Source of the DNA: Urechis unicinctus
Taxonomy: Eukaryota > Annelida > Polychaeta > Xenopneusta > Urechidae
Length of the DNA stretch: 64,000 nucleotides
Assembly (NCBI GenBank): GCA_034190875.2
Contig: CM067343.1
Location: 33,772,592 to 33,836,591 of the forward strand
Direction: 5' to 3'
The translations under genes were made by a program, and so were the position numbers. The notes below the pieces were generated by a model. The model did not search any database and was not told where the DNA came from. It saw only the letters and a program-made list of their open reading frames with translations. Shown piece after piece: positions 51,288 to 62,265 of this stretch; the first letter of the stretch is position 1; every line of letters begins with the position of its first letter.

Positions 51288-51905
51288 CCATTTTGGGTAT
51301 TAACATGCTGAATAACACAAATATTGGATAGAGTTCATAGGTAATTGTTTTCATTTAGCTTGAATCCATTGGGAACCGTAAGTGGCTCCAAAAGCTATGC
51401 TCGATACATCGCTGAATAGAGGAAGATTATTGGAGGTTGCGGTACCTAATGAGGGTTGTGCTATGTAATGCTTCAGGATTGTAGCCAGATATATAAGCCC
51501 TGTCTTGCTTTATGTGTTTCAGAGATGAAATGGTTTGTGTTGGTAATGCCAATAGATAAATCATACAAACGTCACAAGATAGCTCTGCCTAGGCGATCGA
51601 CAGAATTTGCAGTGCGGTTTTTTCTCTCCTGGGCCATGCTTTGATATATTTTCTGTGTGTATGTTTGTTATTTGTCTAAAGGGAGATTAACTGACACGTG
51701 TTATGAGTCAAGTTGTATACCAAGAAAGGTGAATTTTGCGGCGGGGCCTTGTGTGTTGTCCGAAGCCAGGGTTTTACAAGTGGGATCGCATAGTTCAACA
51801 TCGATGCTGAGCTGCTTTTGGAATCGTTGTTGAGTTAGAGCCACAAAAAGCAAATGACCGAATAATTTTACAATATTGAGCACACCATATATATGTTTTG
51901 ATATC
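51288..51905 (-). mobile_element. DIRS-like relic, block 3, RT part
   Basis: The reverse-transcriptase side of the relic whose RNase H side is at 47,193-47,472. Visible marks: LLFVALTQQRFQKQL, PAAKFTFLGIQLDS. Compared with block 1 it has a deletion of about 40 bp near 51,610 (GAATTTGCAGTGCGG). Confidence 0.72.
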
Positions 51906-52475
51906 CAAACAATGACAGAAGATAATGTTTCAAAAATGTGGTAGAAAGAAGAGCATCCTTGAGGTTGACATTTATCATAACGAGTGTTTCCTATTCCTAC
52001 AGCATTTGTGGTCGTATTGCAGCCAGTTATGACCTTTTTTGCATCATTGACTTGACAAGTAAGTCAAAAGGTCCCCTTACTGTTGTGAGTGTTTCTGTAG
52101 GTACACTTCCAGGAAATGATCCCAGGCGTTTAAGGAGAACGTTGAGGGATGGGGTATTCCCTGGTCCGGAGAGGTACATGGTGTTTGTATTTTACCGCAT
52201 CAGGCAGGTTGGATCTGGCGTCATTTAATTTGGTCATTAGAATCCGAAGACTCCCCTGCTGATGAGGCAGTGTCCAAGAGGGAAGGCTACCGACCTACCA
52301 CCAACTAACTCTACTACTTATTGGCAGATTCATTGACTTCCGAAATCTTACCCATTCCTTCACTCAACTAAAGACAAATCCACCAATCTAACCATCAACT
52401 CACTCAAACTCTCATCCACATATTCCCCGCCCATTCACATACTCACTCACCCACTGACTCAATCAATTACTCACT

Positions 52476-52982
52476 GTATGTATGTATGTATGTATGTATG
52501 TATGTATGTATGTATGTATGTATGTATGTATGTATGTATGTATGTATGTATGTATGTATGTATGTATGTATGTATGTATGTATGTATGTATGTATGTATG
52601 TATGTATGTATGTATGTATGTATGTATGTATGTATGTATGTATGTATGTATGTATGTATGTATGTATGTATGTATGTATGTATGTATGTATGTATGTATG
52701 TATGTACGTATGCACGTCTGTATGCATTATGTGTGCACGTATGTATGTATGTATGTATGTATGTATGTATGTATGTATGTATGTATGTATGTATGTATGT
52801 ATGTATGTATGTATGTATGTATGTATGTATGTATGTATGTATGTATGTATGTATGTATGTATGTATGTATGCATGTATATGAATGTATGTATGTATGTAT
52901 GTATGTATGTATGTATGTATGTATGTATGTATGTATGCGTTTGTATGTAAGTGTATGTATGTATATATGTATGTATGTATTT
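52476..52982. repeat. (TATG)n microsatellite, block 3
   Basis: About 505 bp of TATG in pure runs with the conserved island near 52,704-52,740 and one extra interruption near 52,870 (GCATGTATATGAATG) absent from block 2. Confidence 0.96.
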
Positions 52983-55024
52983 TTTTGCATGCATGCTTTT
53001 ATGAAAGTTTTATGTTTTATTTATGTGTTTAATTAATCTGTACTAAACTTATATATGTCAAACTCGTGCGTCTTAATCATCATTGATCATCTATGTTCTG
53101 GCTGTATGGTTTGTGAATCGGTGACCCAAAGAATACTTAGTGATGCTGGTTTTTATCATAGTACATATCATAGACATTTATGCTGCTAATTCCTAACCAT
53201 GTTTATTTGACTTGGACATACCCTGAATGAATAAATATATATAACATTGTCAGGCGTTATTGTTTCCAATAACTTCTTCATTGTAACGAAAGGAAATGTT
53301 AGCTACGACCGTTTAAAAAAAAAAAAACGAAGTTTATCCTCTCCTTTTGTTTATCTCTGTTATCACACAGAGTTGTATTTTGTACTGCTGGGTACACAAC
53401 TGTAGATATATCAGCATTACGTCGTGGGTATGCCGAGTAATTTTCGCAAGCGCTGGCATGTGGTCATAACTATTTTTTTATTTATTTTAAAATGTCAGAA
53501 ATGCAAAAAAAAACCCCGATATATTATACTAAATTGGAAAGCATGGATAGATGTATTCAGTCAGGTCACATTCAAGGCCAGTTCTCCAAAGTTGAAATGG
53601 TGTAGAGAGTGGACAGCGTGATGATTGCTGGCATGTTTAGCATCCAATTTGAAAAACGTGCACTGTGGATATATAGTTTAATACAGTTTGAATGTTGTGT
53701 TTCGATTCTTTATTGATAATAATTCTATTATTTGGTTGTTAAGTAATCCATTAATGAACGTGACGAGCTGAATTTTCTAACATGTTATACATTGTCGCAG
53801 ATATATACTGTAATAAACCTCGCATTGCATCGGGTGCTGTGGTAGTGCTATTGATAGCCTCGCGAGATGGTCATGCATTTAGAATAAGACTATCGGAAGA
53901 ACAGGACCTTTGGGCAGTCCCGAGTTGGTCATTACGAAGGTCAAAACATAAAAAAATCTGTCATAAGAAAAGACCTGTTAAATAAAATGAATGATGTAGT
54001 TCCCTTTCCTATGGAATCATTGCGAAATTGGTATAAACGAGCAGCCCATATGCAAAGGATAAGCTTATCTGTTTATCACAAACTTATAACCAGTGCATCC
54101 CAACAAAACAGACACATTTAATTGATTGGTTGATAGCCTAGGAAGTCATGCTCAGACAACGAATAAACAACTATAGGAAGCGACCAGTCACCCCCAAAAC
54201 GGAGAGAATGACGCGCCTGCAATAAATAATGAATTAGCATTGGCAATATAGTATATTGAATGACAAGCTATATTACTTGTACCTATCCATTTCAAATATG
54301 CATGATATCTGTTTGGTTGCTGCTTTCAAGCACGACTAGTTCTGAAAGAAGTGCAAAGGCCATGGCTGGCCGGAATATTGACATAGACTCGCTTTGATAT
54401 ATCATTTACATCAGATGAGTCGTTGGCCATTCAGAGCCTATCACGCATGGTAGTTTGTAGGGTAACATGATACAGCGGAATATGAATAATCCACTGGAGT
54501 GCAATCACCTGACAGTACAACATAATTGCTAATCGGAAATTGTCGAACTACATAAAAATAGGCGTGGATAGTACTTTATCAACATACACCCATGCCAATT
54601 GGGAATGTGTCTGCCTGTTGCAAATTAAGTATACTGTCTTTGTTTTGACCTCCTCATTTCCTTGTTTCGATGCCTTATCCCTTTAAAACAACTGAAACGC
54701 ACGAAACATCATGATTTGTATGATACCGAAGGTACCAGGAAAGGCAGAACTAATACATGACATTGTGTTTCATTATTAAAGAGATTAGGCACATTGTAAC
54801 TGCGTAAAACTCTCTTAATACGTGCATTAATCTGACATCTTTTTCTTCCCGATTGGGGCTAATATAAAGGTAGGTCGGTGTGTTAGGAGGAAACATATAC
54901 ACATACATCATTTGTGGGGAGACATATCGAAAAAAAAACCTACCAATATAGGTCCAAACATTAGAACACTAGTTCAAGGTTCAATTTCTAAACAATACAT
55001 GGCATTTTAAGGCTGGCAACATGA

Positions 55025-56672
55025 TCAACAGCGATCAGATTGGTGATCGGATTGCTTGACGTGGATTTTCTTAGATCTCGATTTCACGTCGTTAGATATA
55101 GGATAAATTGTCTTACTGATTAAATTGTACAATAGGTCTACGATTTCGAGGAGAAGAACGGCTGTGATGCCGGCGTAGAGGTTAAGACAACCTCCAAGAC
55201 GCGATAACAGTGTGGATAACGTCACAGCGATCTGATCATCGAGCACTATCACAGATGTGACCACTGACAAAAGTTTAAATTGGAGGAAATTCTTATCTAT
55301 AAGATTAAGGCTTTCGATTTTAATCAAAGCTTCTGTGGTGTTACCACTGGCGGCAAGTGAATCTATTCCCTTATATTCTTGAAAATAGTGTGCGAATTCC
55401 GTGTCTTTGATAAAGCTGTTGTAGAATGATAGATGAGCATTAGCGTTCGGCCAGCGTGTTTGAGAAATGACGTTCTGAAGGCTCATTTCAACACACTCTT
55501 CTGTGCATTTCCTGAAACATGCCCGCTGAGAGATCAGGACTCTACGCGAGGAACATTGCAGTTCTCGTGCCACAATATTCAGATCATCAAAAAGTTTACC
55601 ACAGAAATGAAGGTTTGACATCAGACCTGAAGTGGGCAGCACATGGTAGATAGGATTCATGCAGGCACATGACGTCACCGACTCGTCCTGCATGCATGTA
55701 CGAATGCAACTGTCAACAGAGTATGCAAGAGTTCCATTGACAAAATCTTTCATTCCTTCCAGACACCCGTTGACACTGGCCATAAGGCTCAGGGAGGCGC
55801 GATCGTAATTGTGGAATAGTGCGGATCGTAGTTTCGAATCCGGGCGCCAGATGTATTTCCTCGTTTATATTGGGCAACTGACCAGGGAGAGAGATGGTGA
55901 GGAGAGCCCCTGTCTCTGCGAGACCCGTATCTCTCCATACCCGAGGAACTTCTGTCTGCACGTTGTCTAAATATAGAATACCAGTCATGATATATGGCGC
56001 ATACCCAAGTTCATCTAGTAGAGTCGAATTCACTTCCAGTACGTAGCAATTGTAATATTCAGGCGTCGTGAATGTTCTCACATTGGCAATATCTAAGCAT
56101 GGTACATTTTTAGTGCCTCCCTCATAAACAACTCTGTACTCACATTTCAGAAGGAACTGTTTGTATTCGTGGCCTATTAGTTGCAGGTGATTGAGATCGA
56201 ATTGGCTGTAATAGCCATGTTTGCTTTTCAAGAAGGCGAAGACAGTGTCAAGCCCGTCTGCTTGTGTGGTTGAAATGGACTCAACAATGTCGGCTTGGAT
56301 AGTTTCAACGCGATTCAGGTGTTCCTCATACGTCATCAAGCCGAACTGGTGCAAGTCGTTGAGGCTGGACAAAGGTTTAGCATTGCAGAGAGTAACCGCG
56401 AAGAATGGTGGAATATTGTACTCGGCTATATCATCAACGCTCAGCAGGTTCACTTCTTTTGCTTGAGTGACCACTTGGTATTCCAAGTAGGCCTTCACAT
56501 GTACACCAGCTTGATACAGCCCAATAGCGAGTAGACACAGGAAGCCAATGAACCAGAGACAGCGCAGGAATATACCTTTAGATTTTATCATTCGAGGAAT
56601 TCCCTTTATGGAGGTCACCTCTAGGAATTTTCCTAACTCGTCCTTTACATGTCCATTAGAAGTGCTTTCCAT
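55025..56672 (-). pseudogene. DEG/ENaC-type channel, copy 4 (one frameshift)
   Basis: Full-length copy with start 56,672 and stop 55,025. The frame breaks near 55,762, where AGACACCCGTTGACACTGG replaces AGACCCGTTTGACACTGG (two bases gained, one lost), just before the cysteine-rich domain. Both halves are otherwise open and nearly identical to copies 2 and 3. The N-terminus is the most diverged (MESTSNGHVKDELG), while KGIPR, TM1, FFAVTLCN and G-I-T in TM2 are kept. Its 3' flank is almost the same as that of copy 3. Confidence 0.85.
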
Positions 56673-56734
56673 TTCGCTGAAGCAGCGAATGAATGGTTAG
56701 ATAAAAACCAACCAGATTGCTACGAGGCCCAGTA

Positions 56735-57480
56735 AAAGTTGGATTGCACCAGTGCTTTTGATTATCCCAAAAAATATTTCCGCATGCCAATTTCACCGAC
56801 TAACGAGCGAGCGTTTGATGTTGCAGCACCAACCGTTTGGGAGGCGACAGGCGCAGCTGCACCCATGTGTGGATGGCCCCTCCAACTAGGCGGCGCCACA
56901 AAATATTTTATAAGGTCACAAGTGCAAGGGTATATTGCCATGGCGAAGCCTCGCTCGCTTTACCAGGTAGACACTGTATCCACCTTCGATTATCTTCGGT
57001 ATTCAACTCTTCCACCTTCTAAAAACGGCAAACTATTATCACATAATTTCCCTAACAAGGGCCGTTAAATAATTGCGTAACACTAGGGGTGAAGGGAGGA
57101 GTAAGGGGAGTGGGGGGGGGGTGGTGTTGTAGGTGAATGACAGTTGTTTACTCTATGGTGCGTTAAGGGATGTGAATGGGCTACAGCAATGGCGCGGTAT
57201 GGGGTGAGGCACCGCAATCGGTTTATACTGCGCTACGTATTTTTTTGGGAGAACACAACATTTCTGTCTTCAGACAGATAACAAATGTCTGGTTCTATTT
57301 GGCGCATCATCCTAATCCATGTCACAAAACCAGGAATCAAGTCGAATGAATGTGGACAAGACAAGAATGATGTGGGGACACATACATACGATGTTACACA
57401 GCAATATATTTCATAGATTTTTAGAGAAGAATTAGGTGTACCATATTTAAATATAATTGCTTCTTCTTGGTATCAAATAA
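56735..57480. repeat. Upstream flank of copy 4, homologous to 39,690-40,330
   Basis: More diverged counterpart of the DNA upstream of copy 2, including the GGCGCCAC motif, GT-rich tract and the ACACAGCAATATATTTCATA block. Similarity to the channel cluster ends near 57,480. This marks the right edge of the duplicated region. Confidence 0.7.
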
Positions 57481-57792
57481 TGCGTGGTTCAGTTGTAAAT
57501 CAACCAGTGGTGAGGAAGGCGTCGAGTGGTCGCATTGTAAACGTTTACGTGTGTGATTCTTATTCACCAAGCAAGTAGTGCTTGCCTATAAACGAACCTT
57601 TTGTACAATGCAATATTGTTCTATGAAATGATACGTTCTGTGCAATTTATGCTGTAGGTAATGGGATGACTACCACAACTATTGAAAGGAACATTGCCTG
57701 AATTATTATTAGTTAAGCCAAGGTGCTTGGTGAATACAAATATCCAAATATTCAGTAGGTAGGACGTACGTCAGGAAGAGAGATAGAGAGAG

Positions 57793-57867
<75 letters not shown>

Positions 57868-59089
57868 AAGAGAGACAGAGACAGAGAGAGACAGATAGAG
57901 ACAGAGAGAGACAGAGAGAGATAGAGAGAGAGACAGAGAGAGATGAATAGATAGATAGATGGATAGAGAGAGAGGGGGGGAGAGGAGTGGGGGGGGGGTA
58001 GGAGAGGTACAAACCTGATCGACTGTCAGTCTCCATCAAACTGATCCTCGCAAATACCCTCTCCCTCAATATAAAGAAACGCTCAGAATGATCTTGAACT
58101 CATTAAAATTTCAGCAGTTCTTATGCACAATACTGCTTTTTGTTTCTTTCGAACTGATCCAGGATCTTAAACAAAAATTGGCTTGTCCTTACAAATACGA
58201 TAACTAGTGAAAATGTCAACATTAGGTCATAAACTGTTTTATATGCATTACGAATAGGGAAACAAACAAACAGACAGGCAGATAGGCATACGGACAAATA
58301 TCAGACAGACGAGAGTGAGCAAATACCCTAATTGACAGTGAATAGTTCGGGGTTACTGAAATTAAATAGCAATTCAATACGCCTATTGAATCAATGATCT
58401 TATTGTCCGATACTAATTTACTTTTACAAGCTATTTTTAGTCGATTGCAGGGATGGCCACCAGGCCATACTGAAGTGGGCTTTGACGTTTATTTGCCATT
58501 GGGTTTATTCCCGTTCAAACACTACCCTTCCAGTCCAGTCGTAAAACAAATAAATACATTTACATTATCGCGTACTAACAACCAGTTTACTAAAGCTTAC
58601 AGCCATCAGACCTGGCTGTTTCTGAAGATAAGTAATCCGGTGAAATAAATATACAGTTCATGATTTTATTTGCTTTAAAACTGAAACGGTTGAAGATTTC
58701 TCTCCTTTTGGACTTTCTAAAGCAGCGAAAGTCAACAAACACGCCCTGTCAGAACTTCCAAAATGAAACAAGTCTTACTAGCAGACAGCTGCAATATTCA
58801 TTGTTAATGATATAATTATTGCATAATTCTGATTTGTCTCACTTTATGCAGGTCACAGAATGCATTATCATCAACCAGTTGAGAAAGTACTGCTCGGGTT
58901 TAATTCCGATTGAATTTTCCAAGTCCATTTTGCACCTGTTGGTCGCTAAAAGGCAGGTCACGTGACGTCACGTATACTTGTTGTCCCAAAACAAATTCTT
59001 AGGCGGAATTTCAGAAGCTGAGTAAAAAATTATGCGATCCGCGATGTTACCCTTGTAACTTTCCTTCCGACTGATTATTATCTAATAAC
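57481..59089. other. Gene-poor stretch with GA microsatellite
   Basis: No gene recognised. Contains the GA array (57,776-57,976) and, at about 58,956-58,975, the dense regulatory-looking run GGTCACGTGACGTCACGTAT (overlapping E-box and CRE) just upstream of the P2X7-like relic at 59,090. Confidence 0.45.
57776..57976. repeat. (GA)n microsatellite with GATA end
   Basis: About 200 bp of AG repeats with interspersed ACAGAG and a short GATA run, followed by G-rich sequence. A 105-codon Ser/Leu frame on the minus strand is an artefact. Confidence 0.95.
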
Positions 59090-59715
59090 ATGTCGTCGTC
59101 AGATGAAGATTATGAAACCTCATTAGGTGAAATGAAGATTTATGATGTCCGTGGATATTTATTTGAGCCCACGCGATTGTGTGGAGACGGAATACAACCG
59201 AGTCAGATAGTGAGGCTGGGAGCTCAGAAACGGATTCTGATTCGGAAAATAAATTAAGAAAAGACGCTTTAACTTTCAGGCCAGTGCAAGTGTGGTGGGT
59301 AGAAATTGTTCGTCTCTATTAGTCTAAATATCGAAATGGATTACCACCGGTAGAAATAACAATACCGTGTAACGGGGTCTATCTGACCCACACACCCAAG
59401 TCAATAAATTCACAATGTGAATCCAAGTGACCATGCAGTGCAATACATTTGGTTATCATGTTCAGTGCTACTTAGGGACATGGCAACAAACAGCAAAGCC
59501 AGCATTACATTTATATCTGGAGTAAATAGTTGACAAAAAATGAGTTAAAAAACTAAGAAATAATCAATTCTTTTTTGCTCCAGGTTGTTCAGATATTTGG
59601 CCTATAACCGTTTCATCCACTTGGTGTGGCACAGATTAGGTTGACATAGCAGAAAAGTATTGCCATCATGTGCCATAATCAAAATACATTCCCAGACCCA
59701 GAGGGTCTTTACAGA
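59090..59715 (+). pseudogene. Second P2X7 C-terminal-like domain relic
   Basis: Plus-strand remains with the same plan as the relic in the 3.8 kb insertion. Exon 1 starts at 59,090 with MSSSDEDYETSLGEMKIYD and YLFEPT, then after a +1 shift an acidic run ESDSEAGSSETDSDSENK. After TTTCAG (59,279) comes QCKCGG, the start of the CxCGxC motif, followed by a stop. A last exon after GCTCCAG (59,584) gives LFRYLAYNRFIHLVWHRLG, a TGA, and HSRKVLPSCAIIKIHS, the AYR ... LPSC ... I-K of the domain. The middle CIT exon is not found. No flanking TTAA inverted repeats recognised. Dead copy, different in sequence from the other relic, so not a recent duplicate. Confidence 0.68.
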
Positions 59716-61430
59716 GGATGCCTAGAAAGGAGCTGAGGAGATTTTCTTTGTATGATTGAAGCGGCATCGGTGTGCTCCCAAAAGGATGTACTTTGCTGGC
59801 TTCTCAAATTGAGCAACATTAGGGGGTGGAACACTCCTTTATGCCGAAAGAACATTCGCCAGTCTGTAACTTGGATATTTCTCACGGAGCACAAATACTT
59901 CTGCAAAGAGGTGGTCAGAATAATATGAAGCATAACCAGTTAATAAAAGATTTGTAATAAATTGTCGTTGAATCATTAAATGGAATGCTTGGTCTTTTGT
60001 GCCAGTATAATACCTACATTGATAAATGGTAACCCTATGGGCACGGCGGAGACTCGTTTATCGTGATAAATGCCAGCATTACATGACTGTCTAATTCATA
60101 TTTATGCATATTGAACAACAAATCCTGTGATATATACCAACCAAAAGTGATGGGAACTTTGCGGCATTCACCACTGGATCCCCCTGTCTGGACTTTGGAT
60201 AGGACACTCCTCAAGAGCTACAAAGATCCCACAAACTCTCTTCATAGCCATTATGCACTGGGTTAGGCACAGGAAACATGAAGCCAGAAGAGTTTTAATG
60301 CAGCTTTCGTAGACAATGAACTTCCGATGCCTTTGCCATCCTCTAGCTCAATGTAACTATAAAACCAAAGCTGAAGGTGCTTTATTAGGCTTATGAGAGA
60401 GCACTGATTTCTATACGTATGCAATACAATTCTATTGTTTACAGGGGTATTTTCAAAGTAAACTATCACTTACACTTCCTGGTAGATTGGCGTGAGTTTT
60501 CACCTGTTTCAACCGTCATTAAATATTGAATACATTTTACTTTGAAGGAAGTGTGTTCTAACTCTCATTGATAATATAACGTGCAGGTGGGTTACAAATA
60601 GCGGATGTTAAGTCTACTTCCAAATAGTTTCATCTGAAATTATTTTGAAGTAAATCCACCATGTAACATATACACAAAAATCATTTCATCTCAACGGAAC
60701 GCAAAAAATCTAAATTTTACAATTCAGACAATCCTTAGTCGCACTGACGTTGAAAACCCCGGACTTATCGGAGCAATTGGGCGTGAACAACAAAGAATAC
60801 CACGGACTGTTCCGCTTAACAGTATGAGTCACAGGGGAGTATCCCAGATACATCTCATTCCCCACCAAGTGGGTTAAAGTTATTACGAAGGAGGGGTGCC
60901 TCGTAACTGCTTTCTCTGTACTGTGAGTATTCGCTTTTTAAACACCCTACATCGTAGTATAGATTCGTTGACTTTTGTTTGTGTTGTAAGTATAATTGCC
61001 TTTGTGTGCAGCAGTATTACACAATTACTGTGAGTTCCCCTCCAAAAATGTTTAAGATTCTCTGGAATTTTTTTGTGCTTATTCTTAGAGATTGAAATAT
61101 ATTTTGCTTTGTTTGTAGGATGAAGATAGAAGAAATTAGTTAGAAATAAATATAAATAAATGTTATACTGGTGTTTGTGTTATTAATCTCACTTGACGAA
61201 TTACACAATTGGGCAATGTGATTGATCTGATCGTTGAATTCACGATGCGCTTCTATGGTAATTAGGTAATGGCTCTTGTCATACGATTGGAGTCATTGTG
61301 AGCTGCGTGGTGAAAGCGTTTAAGATGACTCAAGCGTATATCAACTCTGGGTGATTTCACAATCTCCTCGGATATTTCACCCTCATTTTCTGATCTTTGC
61401 TAAGTTCAGTAATACCTCATGTCAATACAT
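59716..61430. other. Gene-poor stretch
   Basis: No gene, RNA or repeat that I can support in about 1.7 kb. Open frames are short and resemble nothing known. Confidence 0.4.
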
Positions 61431-61437
61431 TGGAGGT

Positions 61438-61446
61438 GTATATAAA
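61438..61446 (+). promoter_or_regulatory. TATA box of the 61,477 reading frame
   Basis: GTATATAAAC about 35-40 bp before the ATG in TTTACCATGGCT. If the start of transcription lies the usual ~30 bp downstream, the 5' leader would be under 15 bases, unusually compact for an animal gene. Confidence 0.45.
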
Positions 61447-61476
61447 CTCGAGAGGGTTGATCATTGATCATTTACC

Positions 61477-61928
61477 ATGGCTGGCAAACTGATGAGCGAT
61501 ACAGACTTGTTAAAAGCGGTAGAACAAATTGAGATGGAGCAAGTGAAGCCGCTATACACTCGCTACTTTGCGCAGTATTCAATAGTGGTTTGGAATAAAG
61601 ATGTGGTGTTTTTGAAAAACAATTTCATGAAATGTCACATAGAGAGGGGGATGAACTGTGTATTGGACTGTGAATATGAAATGGCTGCTGTCACAGACAC
61701 TTTGAAACAGGTAGAAGCGGGAGACGACAGTCGTTTCGAGGTCTCAATTGGCACAGATGTGACGTACGATACCCGGTCCCTATGGTGCTGATCAAGAAGG
61801 GTCACGTGACAATGCGTGGGACGAATCCCATCCAGTTCTATGGAACCCACGTGGAAAAAGCGAAATTGATGGAGGAACATCTGATGGTGGTGTACACGGA
61901 CACGCTTGTCGACTTGATACAAACCCTA
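61477..61928 (+). pseudogene. Unrecognised reading frame, frameshifted and cut by an LTR
   Basis: Starts in a good Kozak context (TTTACCATGGCT). The first 95 codons code a Glu/Val-rich soluble-looking protein with MEQVKPLYTRYFAQYSIVVW and CVLDCEYEMAAVTDTLKQ. Near 61,765 the frame stops soon, but a one-base shift keeps a long open frame with VPMVLIKKGHVTMRGTNPIQ and KAKLMEEHLMVVYTDTLVDL up to 61,928, where the candidate LTR begins. So it seems to be one gene with a frameshift, interrupted by the retroelement. I recognise no family. No signal peptide or membrane segment seen. Could be a host gene, a viral or a transposon gene; the compact promoter slightly favours the latter two. Confidence 0.45.
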
Positions 61929-62069
61929 TGTAATGTTTTGATCCATCTGAGTGTTTGAAACTGCAACTCACAACACAACATAACTTGAACAAGAAACGTA
62001 TATTCAACGAAAAGCCAGTCACATCATAAACAAGATAGTGTCTTTTAAAAAGTACACTAGCACACCACA
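61929..62069 (-). repeat. Candidate 3' LTR of Ty3/gypsy element
   Basis: On the minus strand, right after a purine-rich run AAGGTGGAGGAA (62,071-62,082, polypurine-tract-like), sequence begins TGTGGTGTGCTAG and ends AACATTACA, giving a TG...CA segment of 141 bp. It contains TTTTTAAAAG. The partner LTR is outside the window, so the limits are not proven. Confidence 0.5.
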
Positions 62070-62265
62070 TTTCCTCCACCTTAGATAAAACTATTTCTTT
62101 GTCAGCAATACAGATTACAAGCTACATATACTTAAATACGATGACATTATCATAATGTTTCCATCATAACGTTCCAATATCAGGGTTATGCATAGAACAG
62201 CATAATTAGCATTCAGGTCAAATCAAAGTCACTGAGTACACATGCAATTATATCAGTCATACTAA

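Larger units (their letters stand above)
46750..55024. repeat. Channel-cluster intergenic block 3, with insertion
   Basis: About 8.3 kb between copies 3 and 4. Minus the 3.8 kb insertion it is 4.5 kb, close to blocks 1 and 2, with the same order of DIRS relic, TATG array and 3' flank. Confidence 0.85.

Noticed and set aside
57752..58069. Ser/Leu-rich 105-codon frame on the minus strand
   Set aside because: Generated by the GA microsatellite.
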